NCBI GenBank assembly: GCA_040081555.1
Contig: JBEBGG010000172.1
Coordinates: 1-6,929 of the forward strand
Source: CADEEX01 sp040081555
GTDB taxonomy: Bacteria > Acidobacteriota > Vicinamibacteria > Vicinamibacterales > CAVVIG01
Direction: 5' to 3'
DNA: 6,929 nucleotides
Positions 1 through 6,230 of the stretch are shown piece after piece; the first letter of the stretch is position 1; each line of letters starts with the position of its first letter. The notes under the pieces are model-generated. The model was given only the letters and a program-made list of their open reading frames with translations, was not told where the DNA came from and made no database searches. The translations under genes were made by a program, and so were the position numbers.

Positions 1-184
1 CATAAACGTCCGACACGCCAGCACCCGAGATGAACGCCTTCGCGCCATTCAGCACGTAGTGATCGCCGTCGCGCACCGCCTTCGTCTTTAAGTTCGCGGC
101 GTCGGACCCGGCCCCCGGCTCCGTCAAACAGTAGCTTGCAATCGTCTCCATCGACGTCAGTTTCGGCAGCCACTTGCGCCGTTG
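1..184 (-). other. Acyl-CoA dehydrogenase fragment (internal part) joined to the methylase frame
   Basis: Codons 520-580 of the minus-strand frame no longer look like a DNA methylase. They read as the middle domain of an acyl-CoA dehydrogenase: QRRKWLPKL, then SYCLTEPGAGSDAA (536-549), which nearly matches the family's first signature pattern, then GDHYVLNGAKAFISGAG (559-575). This resembles isobutyryl-CoA or short/branched-chain dehydrogenases, which are FAD flavoenzymes of fatty-acid and valine breakdown. The N-terminal roughly one third expected before this point is absent, and the rest lies beyond the window edge. The fragment has no start or ribosome binding site of its own here. The subfamily assignment is from memory of family sequences and is tentative; membership of the dehydrogenase family is firm. 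Confidence 0.85.
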
Positions 185-1741
185 CTCGTCGCTGCCGAAG
201 CGGTAGCCGGTCTCGTGGAGCTTGAGGCCGATCTTCAAGTGGGCGATGGCGTAGGGCGCCATCAGCAGCTCGTAGCCGTACAAGCGCGTCATCAGATGCT
301 TCGGCACGTACTCGTTCCATAGCGCGTCGACCTTCTTCTCCCCGTGGCCCTGCGCCTTCCACTTGGCGGCGAGCGTCTTGTAAACGAGGTCGATGACCTC
401 GACGAGGAAGGTGCCGGTGCCGGTGGCCGGGTCGAGGATCTGGACGAGGTCTTGGTCGGCTGACACGCCCTCTGGAATCTTCAGGTCCTTGTAGCGCTTC
501 GCCATCTCGCCCCAGCTGGTCGTGTCGGCCAGACCGTCGGCGAGGCCGAACTCGGTGCGCAGCAGCTCGTCCACCGACCGCACGATGTAGGAGACGACCG
601 GGCGTGGGGTGTAGAAGACGCCCCGCTGCATCCGCTTCCTGGCGTCGTACTCCTTGAGGAAGAGCTCGTAAAAGTGGATGACCGGGTCTTCTTCTGGGTT
701 CCTGTCGCCGAAGTCGCGGACGACGGCCTCCATGTTGGCGTCGTCGAGCAGTTCGACGACCTCGGAGACGCCTAGCTCGTCGAAGTCGATGCCCGGTCCG
801 CCCGCCTTGCCGCGCCGCCCGCCGACTTGGAGAAAGGTCTCCATCAGCTCACGCAGGAAGGGGTTCGTGCGCATGTGGGCCGCGAAGTCGTCGGCCGTCT
901 TCTTGTGCGGGTCGGCGATGCGCGCCGAGAGCAGGCCGTAGGCGATGGTCTGCGCGTACATGTCGGCGAAGCCGTCGGCGTCGAGGTCGTGGACCAGCGC
1001 CTGCTTAAACGCCTTCATCAGCCGGGTGAGCGGGCCGTTGTCGGTCTCGATGGCGAGCGCGGTCTTGATGCGGTCGCGGATACTGCGGGCCAGCTGGGCC
1101 AGCCGGATCGACAGTTCCGTCGAGGTGGTGACGACCTCGCGGTGGCCAACAGTGAAGGCGGCGCGCCAGCGCGTCCGCCAGGCTTCGGCGTCATCGTCGT
1201 CCTCGGGCCATGCGAGGTGCTCGCTCAACTCGCGGGCCACGGCGTCGAGGTGCAGCGCGGTGTCGCGGTTGTCCCAACCGAGCACCTTGAGTGTCGGCAG
1301 GTCGTGGCCGTCCTGCGCCCGGGAGAAGTGGGCGAAGCTGATCTGCCGCTCGTCGCCCTCGCCGTAATTGGAGACGAAGAGCAGGTCGTCCGCGGCCCAG
1401 GCGGCGCGCTCGGCGCTGTTGGCAGAGGCGCGCTTCTTGAGCGCCACCTGGCTCAGGATGCGGCGCAGCGCGACGACGGGAAGCTTCTTCGGCTCGAACT
1501 TGACGAAGAAGATGCCCCAGGGCTGCTTCGGCGAGAGCGGGCGGAGGCGCTTGATCTCCTGGATCTTGGCGGCCGTCTTGGGCTCGATACCAAGCTCGTC
1601 GGCGGTGAACTCGTAGAAGAGGTCGTCCACGTCCTCGAAGGAGTCGCGGGCGATGGGCCAACCCATCTCGTCGCGCAGGTAGGCGATGAGCTGATCGAAG
1701 CGCTTGATGGTGGCGAGCTTGGCGCGGTGGTTGGTCGGCAT
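1..1741 (-). CDS. N6-adenine DNA methyltransferase (type ISP/IIG-like), fused in frame to an acyl-CoA dehydrogenase fragment; partial
   Basis: The ATG at 1741-1739 opens a frame that runs 580 codons to the left edge without a stop. Residues 1-200 are a leader I cannot assign. Residues 240-300 form a helical segment (around HDLDADGFADMYAQTIAYGL) typical of type ISP/IIG methylases. Residues 376-387 (FYTPRPVVSYIV) are the motif X region. Residues 437-446 (DPATGTGTFL) are the SAM-binding motif I. Residues 488-508 (from YGYELLMAPYAIAHLKIGLKL) are the conserved segment that follows it. The enzyme would methylate adenine N6 to mark self DNA. In this family a catalytic NPPY/F motif follows further on. 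Here the sequence turns after FGSDE (515-519) into acyl-CoA dehydrogenase, so the catalytic motif and target-recognition part are missing. As written, the product should be an inactive methylase. The start lies 4 nt after the helicase stop, which suggests coupling. The methylase identity is secure; whether the fusion is real is not. Confidence 0.85.
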   Translation of the reverse strand, partial: MPTNHRAKLATIKRFDQLIAYLRDEMGWPIARDSFEDVDDLFYEFTADELGIEPKTAAKIQEIKRLRPLSPKQPWGIFFVKFEPKKLPVVALRRILSQVALKKRASANSAERAAWAADDLLFVSNYGEGDERQISFAHFSRAQDGHDLPTLKVLGWDNRDTALHLDAVARELSEHLAWPEDDDDAEAWRTRWRAAFTVGHREVVTTSTELSIRLAQLARSIRDRIKTALAIETDNGPLTRLMKAFKQALVHDLDADGFADMYAQTIAYGLLSARIADPHKKTADDFAAHMRTNPFLRELMETFLQVGGRRGKAGGPGIDFDELGVSEVVELLDDANMEAVVRDFGDRNPEEDPVIHFYELFLKEYDARKRMQRGVFYTPRPVVSYIVRSVDELLRTEFGLADGLADTTSWGEMAKRYKDLKIPEGVSADQDLVQILDPATGTGTFLVEVIDLVYKTLAAKWKAQGHGEKKVDALWNEYVPKHLMTRLYGYELLMAPYAIAHLKIGLKLHETGYRFGSDEQRRKWLPKLTSMETIASYCLTEPGAGSDAANLKTKAVRDGDHYVLNGAKAFISGAGVSDVY

Positions 1742-1745
1742 CGGC

Positions 1746-4700
1746 TCAGCTCTCGCTGAGTTCCATCCAGCACCGCAGCGCCGGCTTGACCCCGACGGGC
1801 GCGTCGACCCGCTTCAGGTAGCTGTTCTTGATGTGCTTCTCGACCTTGGCGCGGAGCTCCACGAGGATCTTCTCTTCGGCGGTGGTCCTTCGCGGCGTGT
1901 CGGGCCTGGAGCGAATGCTGACGACGATCTCGCCGGGGTCTTCCAGGATCGCGTCGCGGTCCAGATCGTACAGGTACCAGCGGGTCGTTCCTGCCTCCTC
2001 GGTGAACTCGCCAGCCTCCTTGTCGAGAGCAGGGAGCGCGTAGCAGAAGAAGACTCCTCGCGCGCCCTTCGCTGGACGCCTGCGTCCGCTGAACGTCGCC
2101 CCCGGTAGGTGCTTGAGACGCGACTCGAGCTCCGCGTCGGCTTGGAGCAGCGCCTGATATTCGAGGTGCATGTCCTCGACAGCGGTCTTGGTGCCCTCGT
2201 AGGCGTGGTTGAACTCCCTCAGCGCATCAAAGTCGTCCTCGGGAGTCAGCAGCTTCTTGCCCTCGATGCCGAGTGTCTTGGAGATCAGCAGCGTCTTCTG
2301 CGTCACTTTCGTGTAGAGCGTCAGGATCGCATTGAGTTCTTCAGGGGGCAGGAAGTTCCAGAAACTCACTTTCCCACGTGACGAGGCGATCTCTGGGTGG
2401 TCGGCGACGAGACGCTTCTCGACCTCGGGGTTCATGCGCCGATCCACACGGCCAATCCGCTGCATTAGGCGAACCGGGTTCCAATGGATGTCGTAGTTGA
2501 TCATCCGCGAGGCGTCCTGGAGATTCAGGCCTTCGGAGAGGACGTCGGTGGAGATGAGAACGCGGGTCTCCGGGCGCCCCTTATGAGCAAGCGCTGCCGA
2601 GGACATACCGTTGTAGTAGGGCGCGAATCGCTGGATCACTTCCGCTCGGTTCGTCTTCGTCGCGCTGTCGACCTGTCCTACCCCAGAGATGCCGGCCTCA
2701 TCTAGTTGGCGCTTGAGGTAGCGGGCAGTGTCGGCGAATTCTGTGAAGATCAGAACTTTCTCGCCGGCTAGTTCCTTCGACTTCAGCAAGCGAATCAGCT
2801 TCTGGAGCTTGTCGTCGTGCTGGGGTTCGAATTGTCTGGCTTCGCCAAGGAAGTGAACGAGCTGATCCAGGTCGCGGAACGTCTCGGCGAGCATCGCCGA
2901 AACGTCGTACGTATCGCGAGCCAGACGCTGGACGTCGTCGAGCATTTCCTGCGGAACGATGTCGTCGTCCTCGGACTCGTCGTCGTCCTCCCTCCACAGA
3001 TCCAGCCGCCGTTGCTGAACGTAGCCGAGCGTCTCTGCATTCTCTGACTTCCAGTGTTCCAGCTTCCGCCTTTCAGTCGTGGTCTCGCTGTGGATTTCGA
3101 CGAAGGCCAGTAATTTCCTGAGCAAGCGGTCGCATGAGAGCTCGAACGCCACAACGGAACTTTCGAAGCGCTTGAGGAAGTTCGTTCGGATAAGGCCAAC
3201 GACCTGCTTCTGCCGGTTTTCCTCAAACGGATTGATGGCCTTGTCCGGTCCGACGTACCAAGCCAATGGGTAGTACATGGGGAGCGCGAAGAGGGGGTTC
3301 TTCTTCGTGAACGCGTTCTCGAACATGTCCAGCAGACGGCCGTAAGTCTTCCGGATGGAGTACGCGGCCACTTGTGGCGCCTTTCGCTCTGGAAATACGG
3401 CGGCCCTGCCAGACTCGCGGACCTGGCTTTCGCGGGCGTAAGCCCGGCTTCGCTGGACAACCAGATGCCGAAAGATCGTGTCTGCGGACAGAATCTCCTG
3501 CACCTCGGTCACCTGTTCGGTCGCATCAGTAGTGTCGTGCCCGACGCGATTCCTGAGCGCCTTCTCCATCTGGGCGAAGTGGGCGCTCAGGTTGTTAACC
3601 CCAAGAGTCCTGGCGAAGTACGCCTCGTCGCGGCGCGTGAAGAGCTCTGCCATATGACGAAAGTCGCTCAGTCGGTTGTTGATCGGCGTGGCGGTGAGCA
3701 TGAACAGCGTCTTCGGGCGGACACTGTTGTCGAGGAGGTCGAACAACCGATAGTAGCGAGACGGTTCGACGTCGCCCTCTTCGTCGCCCTGCCTTCCTGG
3801 ATTCCGGAAGTGATGGGCTTCGTCGATGATCACGACGTCGGCGAGATCCGCAATCCGTAGGAACCGTTCTGGGAAGTCACCCTTGCGGCCGAGATCGGTA
3901 TGACTGAACACCGCTAGGTTGCTGAAGTCAGCGCCGCCACTGACCCCTCCGATGTGTGGAAGCCACTCGCGGAGATGTGGTTCCCACACTCCTTCCTTCG
4001 CCGCTTTCGGAGCGAAGAGCACGACCCGCTTGCCCTCGTGCAGTACAAGGCGCTCGATGAGCATCAGCCCGACGAACGTCTTTCCGAGGCCCACGCCGTC
4101 GCAGAGGAACGCTCCCCCGTGCTGGCGCGCAATCTTCATGAGCGCCCAGTAAGCTTCCTTCTGGTAGCGGTCGATCCGTGGATACATCCGCGATCGAGTT
4201 TCGTCCCACTCGGTGGCTGTCAGCTCGTGGCCACGGAAGTATTCCTGCAGCGCTTTGGCGTAGACATCGAACGGCGAGTAGAGACGCGTGTGACGCTCGA
4301 CAACATCGATGACCGCTTCGGTCACCTCGCTGGCTTCATTCCAATGCGTTTCAAACCACTCCTGGAGTTGGGCAACTTCACGGGCGCTCTGGATCTGAAC
4401 GTTCAGTTCGATGTTTTCCGTCAGACCTGGCCCGGTGAAGTTGCTGGACCCTACCAGGGCCTGCGAACCAACGACCTCGAGTTTCGCGTGGGTGATGTAC
4501 GTCTTGGCGTGGAACTTGTCCTTGTCGTAGACGCGACACTCGATCTGACGACTACGGAGTGCCTCGAGGATGCCTGGCACACCGCCAAGGAACGGATTGA
4601 CCGCCTTCTCGGCCTCGATGCTGGCATCCAAGGCCTCCACAGCTCGTGCCTTTACCGCGTCGAGTAGCGCTCGGCGGGTGCGCTGGGTCATCTCCGCGCC

Positions 4701-4925
4701 CATCAGGATGCGGATCTTGTCGAGGGCCTGCCACTTGCCGTCGAGGGCCAGCAGCGAGCCGATTTCGAAGAACCCCGTCGCTACATCGAAGGCCCGAGCA
4801 ATGGCCGACCACTCCTCAAGGTACCGGAGAGCAGTCCAGCCGGAGACGCTGTTATCGACGATAAACAGGTCCTTACCCTTCGGGTCGGCGGCGGCGTTCG
4901 TGTGGGGGCGTTCGTGTGAGGCCAT
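1746..4925 (-). CDS. PLD-like nuclease domain plus SNF2-type DEAH helicase, probable restriction/defence helicase
   Basis: This is a predicted cytoplasmic DNA translocase of 1059 residues, numbered from the ATG at 4925. Residues about 18-210 are a phospholipase D-like domain with HAK at 139-141 and GSSN at 159-162, the two halves of an HKD-type nuclease motif; the usual Asp after HxK is not in its normal place. The helicase core follows: Walker A CDGVGLGKT (275-283), DEAH (368-371), TATP (410-413), KVLIFTEF (723-730), STDVLSEGLNLQ (792-803) and QRIGRVDR (822-829). A long insert of about 300 residues between the two lobes carries an acidic run (about 646-655). A family-wide reading is SNF2/RapA-like ATPase with a nuclease-type N-terminus, as found beside DNA methylases. 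An in-frame GTG at 4985 would add 20 residues. I prefer the ATG because the conserved domain begins soon after it, but neither start has a clear ribosome binding site. The stop is 4 nt before the methylase ATG. Confidence 0.88.
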   Translation of the reverse strand: MASHERPHTNAAADPKGKDLFIVDNSVSGWTALRYLEEWSAIARAFDVATGFFEIGSLLALDGKWQALDKIRILMGAEMTQRTRRALLDAVKARAVEALDASIEAEKAVNPFLGGVPGILEALRSRQIECRVYDKDKFHAKTYITHAKLEVVGSQALVGSSNFTGPGLTENIELNVQIQSAREVAQLQEWFETHWNEASEVTEAVIDVVERHTRLYSPFDVYAKALQEYFRGHELTATEWDETRSRMYPRIDRYQKEAYWALMKIARQHGGAFLCDGVGLGKTFVGLMLIERLVLHEGKRVVLFAPKAAKEGVWEPHLREWLPHIGGVSGGADFSNLAVFSHTDLGRKGDFPERFLRIADLADVVIIDEAHHFRNPGRQGDEEGDVEPSRYYRLFDLLDNSVRPKTLFMLTATPINNRLSDFRHMAELFTRRDEAYFARTLGVNNLSAHFAQMEKALRNRVGHDTTDATEQVTEVQEILSADTIFRHLVVQRSRAYARESQVRESGRAAVFPERKAPQVAAYSIRKTYGRLLDMFENAFTKKNPLFALPMYYPLAWYVGPDKAINPFEENRQKQVVGLIRTNFLKRFESSVVAFELSCDRLLRKLLAFVEIHSETTTERRKLEHWKSENAETLGYVQQRRLDLWREDDDESEDDDIVPQEMLDDVQRLARDTYDVSAMLAETFRDLDQLVHFLGEARQFEPQHDDKLQKLIRLLKSKELAGEKVLIFTEFADTARYLKRQLDEAGISGVGQVDSATKTNRAEVIQRFAPYYNGMSSAALAHKGRPETRVLISTDVLSEGLNLQDASRMINYDIHWNPVRLMQRIGRVDRRMNPEVEKRLVADHPEIASSRGKVSFWNFLPPEELNAILTLYTKVTQKTLLISKTLGIEGKKLLTPEDDFDALREFNHAYEGTKTAVEDMHLEYQALLQADAELESRLKHLPGATFSGRRRPAKGARGVFFCYALPALDKEAGEFTEEAGTTRWYLYDLDRDAILEDPGEIVVSIRSRPDTPRRTTAEEKILVELRAKVEKHIKNSYLKRVDAPVGVKPALRCWMELSES
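1750..1754 (-). promoter_or_regulatory. Ribosome binding site for the methylase, inside the helicase gene end
   Basis: On the minus strand GAGAG lies 8 nt before the ATG at 1741, within the last codons of the helicase gene. Together with the 4-nt gap between the helicase stop and the methylase start, this supports translational coupling and supports 1741 as the start. Confidence 0.5.
4893..4918 (-). repeat. Two 12-bp direct repeats at the helicase start
   Basis: Read on the minus strand, CACACGAACGCC occurs twice (4918-4907 and 4904-4893), separated by 2 nt, giving a 14-nt period. Both copies lie in codons 3-11 counted from the ATG at 4925. Because 14 is not a multiple of 3, the two copies are read in different frames (S-H-E-R-P, then H-T-N-A), and loss or gain of one unit would shift the frame. 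Confidence 0.8.
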
Positions 4926-5269
4926 AGGTATTGGGAGGCGGTACGATTCTTGGTCACGCACGTCGGCGGATTGAGCAGTGCACACCCGGCCGACCGGGCC
5001 AATTGTGTCTGACGTCTTGGTGGAACGCTAGCCCGCCAGCCAGGAGGTTCCCGCGGGGCCTTCGAAACTCTGGGGCCTGGAACGGAACGGATAGCCCAGG
5101 GAGGTGCTGATCTCACCACCTACGTTGTAGCCTTTGTTGGCTATGTCTTACACGGGCAGGAGCCAGCAAAGGGCCCTTCAAGTGGAATGAGTGCACGCTG
5201 GAACACCTGGCTGGGACAGTGGCCAACACCTCACGCCTGGGCTACGCTACGCTTTCCGTCGGGCTTCCC
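4926..5269. other. Divergent intergenic region with several inverted repeats
   Basis: This stretch of about 340 nt lies between the helicase (leftward) and the kinase (rightward) and should hold both promoters. Visible structure: CCCGG/CCGGG with a 4-nt loop at 4985-4998, which overlaps the alternative GTG start of the helicase; AGGTG/CACCT arms at 5102-5106 and 5117-5121; a 12-bp stem at 5131-5172; and the palindrome AAGGGCCCTT at 5169-5178. I found no convincing -35/-10 pair in either direction. Short open frames here (such as one starting with ATG at 5187) have no recognisable product. Confidence 0.6.
5131..5172. repeat. 12-bp inverted repeat in the divergent intergenic region
   Basis: The left arm CCTTTGTTGGCT (5131-5142) pairs with the right arm AGCCAGCAAAGG (5161-5172) at 11 of 12 positions, and the remaining position is a G-U pair in a plus-strand RNA. 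The loop is 18 nt. It is about 100 nt before the kinase start. It could be an operator or a leader hairpin, but no T-run follows, so it is not an intrinsic terminator. Confidence 0.7.
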
Positions 5270-5905
5270 ATGCCACGATTCAATCCGCCTCTCGATGACG
5301 GCGAGATCCTCGCCGCGTTTCCTGGTGTGTACTCCAGGGCGGCATCTGTCTACGCTGGCGGTCAGGGGGCCGTGTTCCGTGCGGAGCGGCTCGATGGCAG
5401 TGTGGGCGCACTGAAGATTTATGTTCCTGATGCCGCCGCGCAGGTGGAAGAGCGAACGGCGCGCGAGGTTGAAGCACTCGAGCATATTGCCCGACCAACA
5501 ATCGTGACGCTAGACGGGCATGGCACGGTGACCATACGTGGAGATCAGTGCCGATACGTCTGCACCACATTCATCGATGGGGTCACACTCGCCAGCCGGG
5601 CGACCACCCCAGGCATTGGCATGCCGCTCGAACAAGTCGCACGAATCGGGCACGACATCGCCGATGCAGTCGAGGCCCTCTGGGCACGCCCGTATCGAAT
5701 CGTTCACCGAGACATCAAGCCGCAAAACATCATGTTGTCCACGTCTGGAAATGCCGTGCTGATCGACCTCGGGATTGCAAGGCACACGACACTGGAGTCG
5801 CTCACGCTCACCGGCGGCGCGTGGGGTACGCCTGGCTTCATGTCCCCTGAACAAGCAACCGCGCGCAAGGCGTTTGACCTGCCCCCCGTAATCCGCCCCG
5901 CGTAA
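5270..5905 (+). pseudogene. Ser/Thr protein kinase, catalytic domain cut by an IS3-family insertion
   Basis: Residues are numbered from the ATG at 5270. The frame shows a Hanks-type kinase: Gly-rich loop AGGQGAVFRA (29-38), the ATP-binding Lys in ALKIY (K49), a helix C Glu (E66), catalytic loop HRDIKPQN (146-153), metal-binding IDLG in place of DFG (165-168), and activation/P+1 segment GTPGFMSPEQA (186-196). It would phosphorylate Ser/Thr on unknown partners. At residue 201-202 the frame enters the IS left end (from 5875) and stops at 5903-5905 after about nine IS-encoded residues, so the helical C-lobe beyond the SPE motif is gone and activity is unlikely. The start is unsure: a GTG at 5219 would add 17 residues, and neither start has a good ribosome binding site. 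The rest of the gene should lie beyond the far end of the IS, outside this window. The gene is divergent from the helicase; a functional link is only a guess. Confidence 0.85.
5875..5888 (+). repeat. Probable left terminal inverted repeat of the IS
   Basis: TGACCTGCCCCCCG begins exactly where kinase homology ends, and has the TG start usual for IS3 ends. The partner repeat is not in the window, so the full length of the repeat is unknown. Confidence 0.65.
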
Positions 5906-5932
5906 AATGCGAGTCCTCCGTTCGAGGAGGAC
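5903..5932 (+). promoter_or_regulatory. Transposase leader: possible -10 box and hairpin over the ribosome binding site
   Basis: TAAAAT at 5903-5908 could be a -10 box; no good -35 lies at the proper distance. GTCCTCC (5913-5919) and GGAGGAC (5926-5932) form a perfect 7-bp stem with a 6-nt loop. The right arm contains most of the orfA ribosome binding site GAGGAGG (5924-5930), which sits 4 nt before the ATG at 5935. A transcript starting at the -10 box would begin at about 5914-5916, inside the left arm, and so could not form the full stem. Transcripts reading in from the kinase side would form it and hide the site. Confidence 0.55.
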
Positions 5933-5934
5933 CG

Positions 5935-6201
5935 ATGAAACGGAGCAAGTTCACCGACGAGCAGATCCTGGCCATCGTGCGCGAGGGCGAGGCCGGCCGG
6001 AAGGTCGCCGACGTGGTGCGCACGCACGGCATCACCGAGCAGACGTACTACCGCTGGAAGGCGAAATTCGGCGGCATGGAGCTCAGCGAGATGCAGCGGC
6101 TCAAGCAGCTCGAGGACGAGAATCGTCGCCTGAAGCAGATCGTGGCCGAGCAGACGCTCGACCTCCAGGCGCTGAAGGCGGTCGTCGCAAAAAAATGGTG
6201 A
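5935..6201 (+). CDS. IS3-family transposase OrfA
   Basis: This 88-residue DNA-binding subunit recognises the IS ends. Residues 5-45 form the helix-turn-helix of the family (from KFTDEQILAIVREGEAG to TEQTYYRWKAKFGG). Residues 48-85 are a coiled coil/leucine-zipper rich in Leu, Glu and Lys, used for multimerisation with OrfA or OrfAB. Length and order match IS407-group OrfA. The start is set by a strong ribosome binding site, GAGGAGG, just upstream. The gene ends 7 nt into orfB, with a run of seven A residues close to its end that should allow a -1 shift to make OrfAB. Confidence 0.95.
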   Translation: MKRSKFTDEQILAIVREGEAGRKVADVVRTHGITEQTYYRWKAKFGGMELSEMQRLKQLEDENRRLKQIVAEQTLDLQALKAVVAKKW

Positions 6202-6230
6202 CCCCCACGGCTCGGCGCGAGGCGGTGGGG
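6189..6230 (+). promoter_or_regulatory. Programmed -1 frameshift site between orfA and orfB
   Basis: Seven A residues (6189-6195) sit in the phase A_AAA_AAA relative to orfA, the classic slippery heptamer. After a 7-nt spacer, CCCCAC (6203-6208) pairs with GTGGGG (6225-6230); inside this stem CTCG (6211-6214) pairs with CGAG (6218-6221) around a GCG loop. The orfA stop codon (6199-6201) falls in the spacer. This layout is standard for making the OrfAB fusion transposase in IS3 elements. Confidence 0.75.

Noticed and set aside
827..1759. A 310-codon plus-strand open frame opposite the methylase
   Set aside because: It lies fully antisense to a gene with clear methylase motifs, has a composition typical of a GC-rich shadow frame (V, G, L, E, R rich), and shows no recognisable domain.
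3954..4667. A 237-codon plus-strand open frame opposite the helicase
   Set aside because: It is antisense to the helicase Walker A and PLD coding region, and no family motif is seen; it is a shadow frame.
1746..4925. Identification of the locus as DISARM, BREX or Mokosh
   Set aside because: The other core genes of DISARM and BREX (such as DrmB, or BrxC/PglZ) are not in the window. Mokosh joins a PLD domain to a different helicase type without a methylase. Only a loose resemblance remains.
4926..4985. GTG start of the helicase at 4985
   Set aside because: It is kept only as an alternative. The extra 20 residues resemble no domain, a GC-rich hairpin overlaps the codon, and there is no ribosome binding site. 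The ATG at 4925 also lacks one, so this is not settled.
5169..5178. AAGGGCCCTT palindrome as an intrinsic terminator
   Set aside because: It has no loop and no T-run, and lies upstream of a gene.
5874..5908. TTGACC at 5874-5879 as a -35 box made by the insertion, with TAAAAT at 5903 as the -10 box
   Set aside because: The spacing is 23 nt, too long for a normal sigma-70 promoter.
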